Position numbers and translations under genes: made by a program. Positions 53,239 to 63,188 of a stretch of DNA of 64,000 bases are shown in pieces. The notes under the pieces were generated by a model. The model did no database searches, was not told the DNA's origin, and worked only from the letters and a program-made list of their open reading frames with translations. The stretch covers positions 681,067 to 745,066 of the forward strand of contig JAKAWW010000001.1 of the NCBI GenBank assembly GCA_021816895.1, written 5' to 3'. Source of the stretch: Microcaldota archaeon (GTDB lineage: Archaea; Micrarchaeota; Micrarchaeia; Micrarchaeales; Micrarchaeaceae). The stretch's first letter is position 1, and every line of letters begins with the position of its first letter.

Positions 53239-53571
53239 ACATTCACCATTATAGGAAGGTAATTGCGGGGATCAAATATTTATTATGTTATGTCAATTTG
53301 GCATGCTGATAGGCTTATGCTGTTTTGCCAAGTATGAACAGCGATTACAAGATGCCAATAGATTGGACAAAAGGCTTAAATATCTATTTGCAAAGTGTAT
53401 TACACAGAGAAAGTCATTGGTAGGTTTTGATGCAAGCGTTGCAAATGTTGCACAGATTCATAGGCATAGATATGTGCAGCGTGAGCACAACTGTTTATAA
53501 TAAGCTTAATCCAATGACATGGGCCGCATAAATCATTCTTCCTTTAAAAACTTTTTAAAAAGGTGGTTTAT
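53239..53571. other. Intergenic region with promoter elements and a doubtful 33-codon ORF
   Basis: GCTTAAATATCT at 53374-53385 resembles a TATA box; 45 nt downstream ATG 53430, with GGTAGG 5 nt before it, opens a 33-codon frame ending at 53531 (MQALQMLHRFIGIDMC at its start). A second TATA-like CTTTAAAAAC lies at 53542-53551. No tRNA or other known RNA was seen. Confidence 0.3.
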
Positions 53572-53940
53572 GTGGCACAATTATATAGTTTAGAGTATAA
53601 GCAAAAGCTCAGCAGGAGAGAGCAACTGCTTGTGATAGAAATAGGCAGGGATAAGATAGACGCTGCATCAAAGTTCGTCGATTACATAAACGAGGCCTAT
53701 GGGATATCAAAGAGCTCTGCATGGTACCTGCTTAACAAGCTAAAGGAAAAGGGCATCGTCGACTTTGCCAGCAAAAGCGAGATCGGCAAGCCGCTATACC
53801 TTACAAGAGCAGGGCTTGCTGAGCTTTCAGGCGTGGAGCGGCAGAGCCTCAAGAACAAGATCACAGAGGAATTCAGCAACAGGTACTTGCAAGGTTATTA
53901 TGCAAGCAGGGCGGTGGATGAGATAGCATTCAGGCAGTAG
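53572..53940 (+). CDS. Winged-helix transcription regulator
   Basis: 122 residues. S-K-S-S-A-W-Y-L-L-N-K-L-K-E-K-G-I-V is the recognition helix and turn, followed by the wing S-E-I-G-K-P-L-Y-L-T-R-A-G. Type is MarR/PadR-like. GTG 53572 is preferred because AGGTGG (53561-53566) lies 5 nt upstream; the frame is also open from GTG 53563. Target unknown; divergent from the nucleotidyltransferase and convergent with carAB. Confidence 0.7.
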   Translation: MAQLYSLEYKQKLSRREQLLVIEIGRDKIDAASKFVDYINEAYGISKSSAWYLLNKLKEKGIVDFASKSEIGKPLYLTRAGLAELSGVERQSLKNKITEEFSNRYLQGYYASRAVDEIAFRQ

Positions 53941-53960
53941 GCTAGCGTTCTCTGCTAGCC
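53940..53960 (+). terminator. Perfect 7-bp hairpin at the regulator stop codon
   Basis: GGCTAGC (53940-53946), 7-nt loop GTTCTCT, GCTAGCC (53954-53960). It begins on the last base of the TAG stop. No T-run follows, so it may be a processing or protein-binding site and not a terminator. Confidence 0.3.
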
Positions 53961-54036
53961 TGCTGACCTGCAAACCAAGCATATTCTCTGTTTCTGCACT
54001 GCAATGATTTGCAGGCTACAATTGGGCTGATTGCTG

Positions 54037-57030
54037 TTACACGCGCTTTGATATGCCTTCCATAGTGTATTTTGAGATTGCTCCGGCAAGTGCGCTGCCG
54101 AGCCTTCCATTGAGGATTATTGGAATGTTGGAGTCAACAGCCTTTCTCCTTATCTTGTAATCGAAATTTTTGATGCTGCCATTAGTTATCACTAGCGACA
54201 ACCTATCAATGGCTTCGAGCGCCGAATTTATGCTCAACTTCCTTGCATTTATCGCATAAGCGCCGCCTATGGTCATTATGTCAAAATCCCTAGAAAGTTT
54301 TGCTGCTGCATCCTCTAGCACTTCTTTGCTTTTTCCATATATCAGGATCTTACCGTTCTTTTTCGGGATCGCATTGGGCTGCGCTCCAAGCCAGCTCTTG
54401 AGCAGCGCCTCTTCTCTGGTGCCCCCAAATGCTCCGCTCTCTCCTGTGCTTTTCATCTCCGGACCCAGCGTCGGATAAGCGCTGCGCATTTGCAACCAAG
54501 AGAACTGCGGGCTTTTTGCTGCAAAATAAGTGTGCCTTGGCTCGTAGAAGCCTTTGTGCGAGAATGCGCCAATCGAGCCTTCCAGCGCCTTCCCTATTAG
54601 GTTTACGCCTACGGATTTTGAGGAGAATGGCATGGACCTGCTGGCCCTGAGGTTTAGTTCTATCACATAGACATTCCCGTCTTTAACTATGAATTGCAAA
54701 TTGAACGGGCCCTTTATCTCAAGGGCTTTCACAAGTTTTAGCGCTACATCCTTCATTTTGGTTGCATAACCGCTTTTTACAGGGGTTATCATTGTCGAGT
54801 CGCCGCTGTGCACTCCCGCTTCCTCTATGTGCTCTATGGCAATGCCTATCGCGTTATTGCCGTCGCCTACGGCATCGACTTCTGCCTCTACGGCGTCAGC
54901 CATGAATTTGGATATCACAACAGGATATTTTCTTGATAGATAAGGAACGGATTTTATGAACTCCAAAAGCTCTTTTTCATTCCACGCTATTTTCATCGAC
55001 GTGCCGCTCAGCACGTGGCTGGGCCTTACCAGTACGGGAAAACCGTGAGCGTCTATGAATTCCCTTATTCCCTTCAGGCTTTCGGCGCTTGCCCATTCAG
55101 GCTGCAATATGTGAAGCTTTGAAAGCTGCTCTGAAAACAAGGCCCTGTTTTCGGCTTTGTCTATGTTCTGTGCTTTGGTGCCTAAAATGCGCATGCCCTT
55201 TGATTCAAGCTCTACCGCAATATCGTTGCCCACCTGCCCAGCGGCAAACACAGCTACATGAGAAAAATGCTCCTTCTTGTTGAGCTCTTCTATTGTATCA
55301 GCGTCTATCATATCGAAATAAAGCTTGTCTGCTATATCCCAATCTGTAGAAACGGTTTCCGGATTATGGTTAAGCATTATTACCTGGTCGAAATTCCTTC
55401 TTGCACTCTTTGCAAGCAACACTGCGGAATAGTCAAACTCCACCGACACGCCAATCCTAAACCTGCCGGCGCCAATAATGAGCAGCTTGCTTTTGCTCCT
55501 CTCTTTTTCAAACTCGAGGTCGTCGCTGCTTGCAAGCTTTGTAGTATAAAGGTAATTCATGTTTGCCGGGTATTCGCCGGCAAGCGTGTCTATCTGCTTC
55601 ACGTGCATTCTGCCATTAAAGCCATTCTTGAGCGCTACTATCTTATTTACAAAGAATTCATCTACGCCTGTGATTACGCTCATCTCTTTTGGGCTCAATA
55701 CACTTGAAGCCCGCAATATGTCTAGGAACCAATAAGGTCTGCGCTCCCTTAGGGAATTTATTGCAGCGTTCCTTCCAATGCGCCCAGTAGATGCCTGCCC
55801 GAAAGCGTGCTCCAGGCCAAGCATTTTTATGCCCTTCATGAATGCTTCTTCTATGTTCCTGCCTATTGCCATCACTTCGCCTATGCTCCTCATTTCAGTG
55901 CCAAGGCTCTCGCGCATGTCGAACTTGACGAAATCCCAATACGGCATCTTTATCGTAACATAGTCAAGGCTGGGCTCGAAGAATGCTGATGTCGCCCTTG
56001 AAATGCTATTTTCAAGCTCGTAAAGCATCTTACCTAAAGACAGCTTTGCAGATATATACGCTAATGGATAGCCGGTGGCTTTGCTGGCGAGGGCGCTTGA
56101 CCTTGACATGCGTGGATTTGTTTCTATAACGAAAAACTTTGAGCTTTTTGGATCAAGAGCAAACTGCACATTGCATTCGCCCACCAAGCCTATGCTCTCC
56201 GCGACTTTTATTGCTGCGCTCCTCATTCTTTGATATTCGAAATTGTCAAGCGTCTGCGCTGGCGTGACAACGATAGAATCGCCGGTATGAACGCCCATCG
56301 GATCGATGTTCTCCAGGCATGCTGGCGCTATGCTGTTGCCTTCAATGTCGCGCACTACCTCATACTCTACCTCTTTCCATCCTTCCAAGTATCTCTCAAT
56401 TAGTACCTCTCCTGTCCTGCTTTGCGCGAAAGCCCTTCCTATGTTTTCAAGAAGCTCTTCCCTGCTGTGCGCTATGAATGAGCCCCTTCCGCCAAGGTTG
56501 AAGCTGACCCTGAGCATTACTGGATAGCCTATGGAGCTCGCGGCCTTAAGCGCCTCTCCAGTGCTGTGTATAGCAATTGAGCGCGGCACGCTTATCTTGC
56601 TGTTTTCCATGAGCTGCCTGAACTGCTTCCTGCTTAGGGCGCTTTCTATCCCAGCTATTGGAGTGCCTAGTACCCTTACACCATATTTTTTAAGCACCCC
56701 ATTGCGGTAGAGGTCGATTCCTACGTTGAGTGCGCTCTGGCCTCCAAATCCAACCATTATGCCGTCGGGCCTTTCCTTTTTTATTATGCTTCTTGCAAAT
56801 TCGTACGTTACAGGCAGTATGTATACCTTGTCGGCTATAGACTTGTCGGTTTGCACTGTCGCTATGTTGGAGCTCAGAATTATTGTCTTAATGCCTTCTT
56901 CGCGAAGTGCTTTCAATGCCTGATTGGCGCTATAATCGAATTCCGCGGCTTCCGCTATCTTTATAGGCCCAGAGCCTATGACAAGCACCTTCCTTACATT
57001 ATTTATTTTATTGCCTTTCTTGCCTTCCAC
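54037..57030 (-). CDS. carB: Carbamoyl-phosphate synthase large subunit
   Basis: 997 residues with both ATP-grasp halves: G-S-G-P-I-K-I-A-E-A-A-E-F-D-Y-S at the N-terminus and G-A-G-R-F-R-I-G-V-S-V-E-F-D-Y-S at about 510-525, and a shorter C-terminal MGS-like domain that binds regulators in bacteria. It makes carbamoyl phosphate for pyrimidines and arginine. The GTG start at 57030 has GGTGA 4 nt upstream (57035-57039) and lies within the end of carA, a 28-nt overlap. Confidence 0.95.
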   Translation of the reverse strand: MEGKKGNKINNVRKVLVIGSGPIKIAEAAEFDYSANQALKALREEGIKTIILSSNIATVQTDKSIADKVYILPVTYEFARSIIKKERPDGIMVGFGGQSALNVGIDLYRNGVLKKYGVRVLGTPIAGIESALSRKQFRQLMENSKISVPRSIAIHSTGEALKAASSIGYPVMLRVSFNLGGRGSFIAHSREELLENIGRAFAQSRTGEVLIERYLEGWKEVEYEVVRDIEGNSIAPACLENIDPMGVHTGDSIVVTPAQTLDNFEYQRMRSAAIKVAESIGLVGECNVQFALDPKSSKFFVIETNPRMSRSSALASKATGYPLAYISAKLSLGKMLYELENSISRATSAFFEPSLDYVTIKMPYWDFVKFDMRESLGTEMRSIGEVMAIGRNIEEAFMKGIKMLGLEHAFGQASTGRIGRNAAINSLRERRPYWFLDILRASSVLSPKEMSVITGVDEFFVNKIVALKNGFNGRMHVKQIDTLAGEYPANMNYLYTTKLASSDDLEFEKERSKSKLLIIGAGRFRIGVSVEFDYSAVLLAKSARRNFDQVIMLNHNPETVSTDWDIADKLYFDMIDADTIEELNKKEHFSHVAVFAAGQVGNDIAVELESKGMRILGTKAQNIDKAENRALFSEQLSKLHILQPEWASAESLKGIREFIDAHGFPVLVRPSHVLSGTSMKIAWNEKELLEFIKSVPYLSRKYPVVISKFMADAVEAEVDAVGDGNNAIGIAIEHIEEAGVHSGDSTMITPVKSGYATKMKDVALKLVKALEIKGPFNLQFIVKDGNVYVIELNLRASRSMPFSSKSVGVNLIGKALEGSIGAFSHKGFYEPRHTYFAAKSPQFSWLQMRSAYPTLGPEMKSTGESGAFGGTREEALLKSWLGAQPNAIPKKNGKILIYGKSKEVLEDAAAKLSRDFDIMTIGGAYAINARKLSINSALEAIDRLSLVITNGSIKNFDYKIRRKAVDSNIPIILNGRLGSALAGAISKYTMEGISKRV

Positions 57031-58115
57031 GCTTTCACCATGTCCATGAATCTTCTGAAAACATATGAAGCATCTACTGTGCCAGGGCCGCCTTCAGGGT
57101 GAAACTGCACCGACAGGATGTTTTTATCAGGGTAAATCAGCCCCTCTATTGTGCGGTCATCAAGACTGTAAAACCAAAGCTCTGAATTTAAAGGCTTTCT
57201 TGAAACAGCATACCCATGATTGTGTGTTGTTATGGATGCCCTTCTCTCGATCACGTCATATATGCCCTTGTTTATTGCCCTGTGCCCGTATTTCATCTTT
57301 TCAACACTGCCCCTGAAATGCATTGCAACGAGCTGGTGGCCGAGGCAAATGCCGAGCAGGGGCAAACCTGAATCTATAATGCCGCTCAAGTCAAAGCCCT
57401 TGCTTAATGTGTTTGGATCGCCCGGCCCGTTAGAGAGTATTATTCCGTCAGGGTTCATGCCCATGATTTTCTCGCTGCTATAGCTGTATGGAACCCTTAT
57501 TATTTTAGCATCGAAGCCTTCCATGCTTCGCAATATCCCGTGCTTGACGCCAAAGTCAATTATTACAATCCTGTTGCTCCCAGAGCCATGCACTGCTACC
57601 TTTTTTGGAGCGGTGTATGCTGCGTAATTGACCTTAGAGTATGAAAACCTTTTCAGCATGTTTTTTGCTTCTTCAATGCCGAAACTGCCATTTGCAATCA
57701 CTGCTTTTACGACGCCGTTGAGCCTTATGTTTTTTACTATCGCCCTTGTATCAGGTATGCTTATCCCGGGCACGTTGCTGCGCCTGAGCCACTCAGAGAG
57801 GCTTTCATGCTTGCTGTATTTTATGCCGCCGTTGAGCTCGCCAAGCACCACGCCTTCTACGTTGGGCTTTTCTGATTCGAAGTTCCTTATTACGCCATAT
57901 TTATCCTTTGTGATTCTTGGCACTCCGTAGTTGCCTATGAGTGGATGCGTAAACAGAAGCATTTGCCCGCGGTATGAAGGATCGGAAATGCTTTCAGGAT
58001 AGCCATTCATAGATGTTGTAAAAACAAGCTCGCCTGCGTGCATGGTTTCTGCGCCAAAGCCGCTTCCATGGATTACACTGCCGTCTTCAGTATATAAAAA
58101 AGCCAAGTATACCAT
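57003..58115 (-). CDS. carA: Carbamoyl-phosphate synthase small subunit
   Basis: 370 residues. The N-terminal small-subunit domain has T-S-M-N-G-Y-P-E-S-I-S-D-P-S-Y; the C-terminal glutamine amidotransferase has L-L-G-I-C-L-G-H-Q (nucleophile Cys) and H-P-E-G (His-Glu). It passes ammonia from glutamine to CarB. ATG 58115 matches the family's N-terminus (Y-L-A-F-L-Y-T-E-D-G); an upstream in-frame extension of 21 codons is AT-rich promoter sequence. Confidence 0.95.
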   Translation of the reverse strand: MVYLAFLYTEDGSVIHGSGFGAETMHAGELVFTTSMNGYPESISDPSYRGQMLLFTHPLIGNYGVPRITKDKYGVIRNFESEKPNVEGVVLGELNGGIKYSKHESLSEWLRRSNVPGISIPDTRAIVKNIRLNGVVKAVIANGSFGIEEAKNMLKRFSYSKVNYAAYTAPKKVAVHGSGSNRIVIIDFGVKHGILRSMEGFDAKIIRVPYSYSSEKIMGMNPDGIILSNGPGDPNTLSKGFDLSGIIDSGLPLLGICLGHQLVAMHFRGSVEKMKYGHRAINKGIYDVIERRASITTHNHGYAVSRKPLNSELWFYSLDDRTIEGLIYPDKNILSVQFHPEGGPGTVDASYVFRRFMDMVKAWKARKAIK

Positions 58116-58198
58116 TACGTTTAGAAAGTATTCAAATAAAAACATTACGCTAATGCTGGATCTATGGCTTATTGGCACTGCGCAAAAAAACAGAAAGT

Positions 58199-58210
58199 GT
58201 ATAAATAAAT
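58199..58210 (+). promoter_or_regulatory. TATA box of the MFS gene
   Basis: GTATAAATAAAT, predicted transcription start near 58231. The carA promoter must lie in the same 125-bp divergent gap. Confidence 0.45.
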
Positions 58211-58249
58211 ATTCAGTAATTTTATAGGCGCTTCTTTCCTGTGGTAACC

Positions 58250-59917
58250 ATGCAATACAAGTGGACGGTCCTTACCAATACTACGCTGGGGGTGATCATG
58301 TCATCACTCAACATGAACGTGGTGATGATCTCTTTGCCAGCAATATTCAGGGGCCTTGGTATAAACCCGTTTGTGCCTGGCGAATTTACATACCTGCTTT
58401 GGGTTTTGATGGGCTACAGCATTGTGCTTGCCACGATACTTGTCACATTCGGCAGGATTTCTGACATTTTTGGCAGGGCTAGGCTCTACACGTGGGGGTT
58501 CATAATATTTACAGCTGCGTCTGTGCTGTTGTCTATAATACCGGACAACACTGGAAATTTCGGAGCCCTGCTTCTTATACTGTTCAGGCTTGTGCAGGCG
58601 ATAGGAGGGGGATTCCTTATGGTAAATAGCACCGCGCTGCTCACAGACGCTTTCCCGCCAAACGAGAGGGGCAAGGCGCTCGGGCTGAACCAGGTAGCGC
58701 TCATAGTTGGCACCCTGCTGGGGCTAATTGTTGGCGGAATACTAGCTTCGTACGACTGGCATCTTATATTCATAATGAGCGTGCCATTCGCGCTTGCCGG
58801 AGCAGTGTGGTCCATATACAGGCTAGACAGGCACCACGAGAAGAAAGAAGTGCACATGGACTACATGGGAAACATAACCATTGCGATAGGGCTTATACTC
58901 GTGTCGCTGGGCTTTACATATGTGCTAATGCCTTACAAGAATTCGCAGCTGGGATGGGCAAATCCCTGGGTAATAGGGTCATTCGCAGCTGGCATTTTGT
59001 TCATTGTGCTGTTTGCATTCGCAGAAAAGAGGGCTGCAAACCCGTTATTCAACCTCTCATTCTTCAGGATCAGGCCATTCACATTTGGAAACTTGAGCCT
59101 GCTGCTGTCTTCGCTAGCAAGAGGGGCTTCGATGTTCCTTGTTGCCATATGGCTGCAGGGCATATACCTGCCTTTGCATGGCATACCTTACACAGAAACG
59201 CCGCTGTGGGCAGGCATATACATGCTTGCGATGATGTTCGGCATGGTCACAATGGGCCCCATAAGCGGGTGGCTTACCGACAAATATGGGGCAAGAATTT
59301 TCGCAACAAGCGGAATGCTAGTCATAGCGCTCTCGCTTTTCGCACTCACGCTGCTGCCTTATAACTTCAACCCGATAGCGTTTGAGCTGATACTGTTCTT
59401 CAATGGCATAGGCAACGGACTTTTCGCTTCGCCAAATACTACTTCAATAATGAACTCCCTGCCCCCCAAGGACAGGGGCACTGGAAACGGCATGAGAATG
59501 ACCCTGAGCAATATAGGCTCAAGCATAAGCATGGCCATATTCTTCTCTGTTGCAATAACAGTGTTTACGATCTACGTGCCTGGAGCCATGTACAGCTCAG
59601 ATGTTCAGCAAGGCATACCCACAGAGGCGGCGCACCTGCTTGCGCAAATACCGGCATCGGGGCTTCTTTTCGGCGCGTTCCTTGGCGTTGATCCGCTTGC
59701 AGCATTGCCGAAATCGCTCACAAGCTCATTGCCTGGCGCAGCCATAAACGTATTGGAATCACATACATTCCTGCCGAACGTGCTCGGGCCATCGTTTATG
59801 CAGGGCCTGAGGACCTCTTTATACATATCGGTCGTGCTTATAGGGATAGGCGCGGTGCTTTCTGCACTAAGGGGAAAAAGATATGTATACGAGGAGCACA
59901 ACGGAATTGAAAAATAG
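58250..59917 (+). CDS. MFS drug exporter, DHA2 (14-TM) type
   Basis: About 555 residues and 14 predicted membrane segments. Motif A is G-R-I-S-D-I-F-G-R-A-R (about 65-75), motif C-like V-G-T-L-L-G-L-I-V-G-G-I-L-A-S. The layout matches EmrB/QacA proton-coupled exporters. ATG 58250 has GTGGT 4 nt upstream; GTG 58241 would add three codons. Substrate cannot be predicted. Confidence 0.88.
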   Translation: MQYKWTVLTNTTLGVIMSSLNMNVVMISLPAIFRGLGINPFVPGEFTYLLWVLMGYSIVLATILVTFGRISDIFGRARLYTWGFIIFTAASVLLSIIPDNTGNFGALLLILFRLVQAIGGGFLMVNSTALLTDAFPPNERGKALGLNQVALIVGTLLGLIVGGILASYDWHLIFIMSVPFALAGAVWSIYRLDRHHEKKEVHMDYMGNITIAIGLILVSLGFTYVLMPYKNSQLGWANPWVIGSFAAGILFIVLFAFAEKRAANPLFNLSFFRIRPFTFGNLSLLLSSLARGASMFLVAIWLQGIYLPLHGIPYTETPLWAGIYMLAMMFGMVTMGPISGWLTDKYGARIFATSGMLVIALSLFALTLLPYNFNPIAFELILFFNGIGNGLFASPNTTSIMNSLPPKDRGTGNGMRMTLSNIGSSISMAIFFSVAITVFTIYVPGAMYSSDVQQGIPTEAAHLLAQIPASGLLFGAFLGVDPLAALPKSLTSSLPGAAINVLESHTFLPNVLGPSFMQGLRTSLYISVVLIGIGAVLSALRGKRYVYEEHNGIEK

Positions 59918-59979
59918 GGCAAAGAAAAAAGGCAGGGGAAGCTTTATTATTTTTACCTGCGATTACATGATGTGGTGGA

Positions 59980-60900
59980 ATGGAAAGCAAATACGCTGGG
60001 CTAAAAGTTTGGCTTGATGGCAGGATTGTCCCTTATGAGAAGGCAGTGGTGCCTATACTGACGCATTCGCTCCAATACGGCTCTGGCATATTCGAAGGCA
60101 TCAGGGCATACGATACAGGCAAAGGCACGGTGATATTCAGGCTCAAGGACCATGTTAAGAGGTTCATGAACAGCATGAAGATTTATTATATGCATATAGA
60201 CTACAGCGAAGAAGACATCATGAACGCGATATTAAAAGTGGTAAAGGCAAACAAGCTAAGCTCCTGCTACATAAGGCCTTTCGCATTTTACAACAGCGAT
60301 GCCATAGGGGTAAGCCCCAAAGGTAAGAAGATTAGCACATACATAGCGGCAGTGCCGTTCGGCGCTTATTTCGGTGCAGGCAAGGAAAAAGGCATAAGGT
60401 GCAAGGTCTCTTCATGGCATAGGATCAATTCCCTGATACTGCCACCTCAGGCGAAAGCCAGCGGCAATTACATAAACTCCATACTTGCCAGTATGGAGGC
60501 AGCGGCAAGCGGGATGGACGAGGCGATACTGACTGCGATAAATGGATATGTTGCAGAAGGCCCGGGGGAGAACATCTTCGTTGTTGAAAACAACAAGCTG
60601 ATTACGCCTTCAAGGGAATCAGACATATTGTTAGGCATAACAAGGGATACGGTGATAATGGCGGCAGAAGGCCTTGGGATAGAGGTCGTAGAGAGAAGCA
60701 TACACAAAGAGGAGCTTTATACGGCAGATGAGCTGTTCTTTGCAGGCACCGCAGCAGAGATAACTCCGATAGTAAGCGTCGATTCTATACAGGTAGGCAG
60801 CGGGAAACCCGGCCCAATTACGAAGATTATCGCTGAGAGATATTCATCAATCGTAACAGGCAAGGATAAGGAATATAGCGACTGGCTAACTTACGTATAG
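59980..60900 (+). CDS. ilvE: Branched-chain amino acid aminotransferase
   Basis: 306 residues of fold-type IV PLP enzyme. The N-terminus has V-W-L-D-G-R-I-V-P and S-L-Q-Y-G-S-G-I-F-E-G-I-R; the PLP lysine is in Q-A-K-A-S-G-N-Y; E-G-P-G-E-N-I-F-V and G-I-T-R-D-T-V-I bind cofactor phosphate; the end has F-F-A-G-T-A-A-E-I-T-P-I. It catalyses the final step of Val, Leu and Ile synthesis or the first of their breakdown. No other branched-chain genes are present here. Confidence 0.93.
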   Translation: MESKYAGLKVWLDGRIVPYEKAVVPILTHSLQYGSGIFEGIRAYDTGKGTVIFRLKDHVKRFMNSMKIYYMHIDYSEEDIMNAILKVVKANKLSSCYIRPFAFYNSDAIGVSPKGKKISTYIAAVPFGAYFGAGKEKGIRCKVSSWHRINSLILPPQAKASGNYINSILASMEAAASGMDEAILTAINGYVAEGPGENIFVVENNKLITPSRESDILLGITRDTVIMAAEGLGIEVVERSIHKEELYTADELFFAGTAAEITPIVSVDSIQVGSGKPGPITKIIAERYSSIVTGKDKEYSDWLTYV

Positions 60901-60964
60901 TTTCGCATGCTTTTTTGATCTTTTGCTGCTGCGGTAACTTCAAGCATGCCTTGAAATCGGCAAT

Positions 60965-60974
60965 GTTTAAATAC
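60965..60974 (+). promoter_or_regulatory. TATA box upstream of 61007
   Basis: GTTTAAATAC, 33-42 nt before ATG 61007; would serve the membrane protein and the XRE regulator. Confidence 0.4.
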
Positions 60975-61006
60975 TTGACAAATAAATTACTATTGCAAGT
61001 GGTCCA

Positions 61007-61714
61007 ATGAGGAAGAAGGTAGTATATGCAGGGCTCATACTGCTAGTGCTGTCAATCGCACTATTATACGTATCAAATGCAGAAGCGCAAAATGCGATAA
61101 AGGGCTATGGCAGCACAAGCAACGTGACAGTCAAGAACGACAGCTTTTCAGTGATACCGATAAACAGAGCAAGCACTGCAAACGCGATAACAGCCATATT
61201 CGTCTATGCAAACAACGCACTCAATGAGTATGTTTTTAACGCAAGCACATTTAGCCAGTGGAAATCTGCGATGCTAGGCAACAGCTCTGCAAGCGGCATA
61301 CACTATGCAAAACTCTTTGACAAGGGCAACACGTCAATTATATACAGCAACAACGCAATCGTAAGCCTTATACTGCCCCAGAACGTCAGCTCTAGATATT
61401 CGTATCTTGTAATCGATAACACGCCAGGCAGCAACTCTTACAGTATCGATGTGCCGGCAAGGATAATGGTGCTTGCCACGCCGGAAAGCGCGCTTATACC
61501 GTTTGCTGGCGGGGACATAGCAGGGGTTATAATACTTCTGTCAGGTATAATAGTGATTATATACGGACTTTTAAGAAAGCCCAAGGTATATGCGCAGCCT
61601 GAAGGCGGTGCAGGAGGCGCCGCCAATGCGAGCAGCGAAAGCGCCTACATAGACAGCTTGTACAAAAGCATAGAATCCAACAAGAGGAAGAGCAAGAAAA
61701 ACAAAAATGGCTGA
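61007..61714 (+). CDS. Exported, membrane-anchored protein with many N-glycosylation sites
   Basis: 235 residues: N-terminal signal or anchor (K-K-V-V-Y-A-G-L-I-L-L-V-L-S-I-A-L-L), an extracellular part of about 145 residues, one membrane segment (A-G-V-I-I-L-L-S-G-I-I-V-I-I-Y-G-L-L) and a basic cytoplasmic tail (R-K-S-K-K-N-K-N-G). The outer part has at least six N-x-S/T sequons (NVT, NDS, NAS, NSS, NTS, NVS), so it is a likely substrate for an oligosaccharyltransferase. Five bases separate it from the XRE gene, suggesting shared regulation. Confidence 0.7.
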   Translation: MRKKVVYAGLILLVLSIALLYVSNAEAQNAIKGYGSTSNVTVKNDSFSVIPINRASTANAITAIFVYANNALNEYVFNASTFSQWKSAMLGNSSASGIHYAKLFDKGNTSIIYSNNAIVSLILPQNVSSRYSYLVIDNTPGSNSYSIDVPARIMVLATPESALIPFAGGDIAGVIILLSGIIVIIYGLLRKPKVYAQPEGGAGGAANASSESAYIDSLYKSIESNKRKSKKNKNG

Positions 61715-61719
61715 TTGCA

Positions 61720-62403
61720 ATGGACGAACTGAAAGAGAAAATTGCAGGAGAGATAGCGCTGTCTGAGAGCCCAGGAAGCACTATGAAGAAATGGCGTGAG
61801 CTTTTCGGCATAACCCAGACTGAGCTTTCAAAGCAGATACGGATATCAGCTTCTACGATAAGCGACTATGAGAGCAACCGCAGGCTCAGCCCTGGCGTTG
61901 GGGTCATAAGGCGCTTTGTTGATGCGCTTTTTACGATAGACGAGAAAAAGGGCAGCAGCGTGATCAACGGCTTCAACAAGCTCAATGTGCAAGAAGAGCC
62001 GTTCTACAAGATACACGACTTCACGGCGCCGCTGAGCGGCGTGGATTTCAACAGGATCATAGAAGGCAAGGTAGTAGCAAATCCATCTTATCTTGACACT
62101 GTGAAATTGTTCGGCTACACGCAGCTTGACAGCCTCAGGGTCATTCTTGAGATGTCGCCCGCAGAATATCCAAAGCTTTTCGGCTCCACAACAGAGCGCG
62201 CATTCATATTCGAGCACGTCTCTACGGGCAGGTCGCCGATGGTTGTAATCAGGGTTGCCCCGATAAAGCCTAAGCTCGTTGTGCTCCACAATATTTCAAG
62301 CGTCGACAAGCTTGCCGTGAAGATAGCACAGGTAGAGCACATACCGCTGCTTACCACCAAGCTGCCGCTTGAAGAGGTATACGGCAGGCTTGCCAAGATA
62401 TAA
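61720..62403 (+). CDS. XRE-family transcription regulator
   Basis: 227 residues. The helix-turn-helix is at about 25-60 (I-T-Q-T-E-L-S-K-Q-I-R-I-S-A-S-T-I-S-D-Y). The C-terminal 150 residues look like the ligand- or dimer-domain of archaeal XRE regulators of this length; it ends with V-E-H-I-P-L-L-T-T-K-L-P. Located directly downstream of the exported protein, which it may control. Confidence 0.82.
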   Translation: MDELKEKIAGEIALSESPGSTMKKWRELFGITQTELSKQIRISASTISDYESNRRLSPGVGVIRRFVDALFTIDEKKGSSVINGFNKLNVQEEPFYKIHDFTAPLSGVDFNRIIEGKVVANPSYLDTVKLFGYTQLDSLRVILEMSPAEYPKLFGSTTERAFIFEHVSTGRSPMVVIRVAPIKPKLVVLHNISSVDKLAVKIAQVEHIPLLTTKLPLEEVYGRLAKI

Positions 62404-62433
62404 AAAAAGCAGGCAGCAAATTCACAATTATGC

Positions 62434-63165
62434 TCAGCCCCATACGTCTGCCTTTAGCTTTGAAGTGTCGATGCCTAGGATCTCAGCCGCGTCTTTCATT
62501 GCCTTGACAAATCCCAGAGGGCCGCACACGTATACAGTGCGTTCATTGAAATCTGGAGCGTATTTCCTTATGGTATCTGCGCTTATGTGCCCTTTCTCGC
62601 CGCTCCAGCCATCGCCCTCTTGCGGCCTTGTGACGGTGACTACAGTTTTAAGGTTCAGCGCCTTTTCAAGCTCATCAAGCTCCTCTTTTCTTATTATCTC
62701 TGTAGGGTATTTGACGCTGTATATGAGCACTATGTCATTGCCAGAGCCCAGGTCGCGTATCTGCCTGAGCATGGACATGAACGGAGCAAGCCCCGTGCCA
62801 CCTGCAAGGAACAGCACCTTCTTCTCTTCGCTTGGCACGAACCTGAACTGGCCGTACGGGCCGGTAATATAGTATATGTCGCCTTCCTTCGCGGTGTCGA
62901 GGTGCGACGTGAACCTTCCGTGTATCATGCTGATGAAGAATTCGAGGTATGGCTGAGTTGGCGATGAAGCTATAGAGAACGCCCTGCTTATTTTTTCCTT
63001 CGTGGAAGCATTTGCGTATTCGACCATTACGAACATTCCGGGATCAAACTTTATCTTTGCGTTGTCTTGCGGATTGAAGCGGAACAGCGTAACCTCTGGT
63101 GTTTCCTTGCCTATGAATGTTATCACATAGGGCTTCTCCTTTATCTGCAGTGGAATAATTTCCAT
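62434..63165 (-). CDS. Ferredoxin-NADP reductase-like flavoprotein
   Basis: 243 residues: FAD-binding barrel with R-A-F-S-I-A-S-S-P (about 62-70), G-P-Y-G-Q-F-R-F, then the NAD(P) domain with F-L-A-G-G-T-G-L-A-P-F-M-S-M-L and Y-V-C-G-P-L-G-F-V near the C-terminus. No iron-sulfur domain is fused, so it needs an electron partner from elsewhere. Confidence 0.87.
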   Translation of the reverse strand: MEIIPLQIKEKPYVITFIGKETPEVTLFRFNPQDNAKIKFDPGMFVMVEYANASTKEKISRAFSIASSPTQPYLEFFISMIHGRFTSHLDTAKEGDIYYITGPYGQFRFVPSEEKKVLFLAGGTGLAPFMSMLRQIRDLGSGNDIVLIYSVKYPTEIIRKEELDELEKALNLKTVVTVTRPQEGDGWSGEKGHISADTIRKYAPDFNERTVYVCGPLGFVKAMKDAAEILGIDTSKLKADVWG

Positions 63166-63188
63166 TTTATCACTTGTGCATTTTTAGC

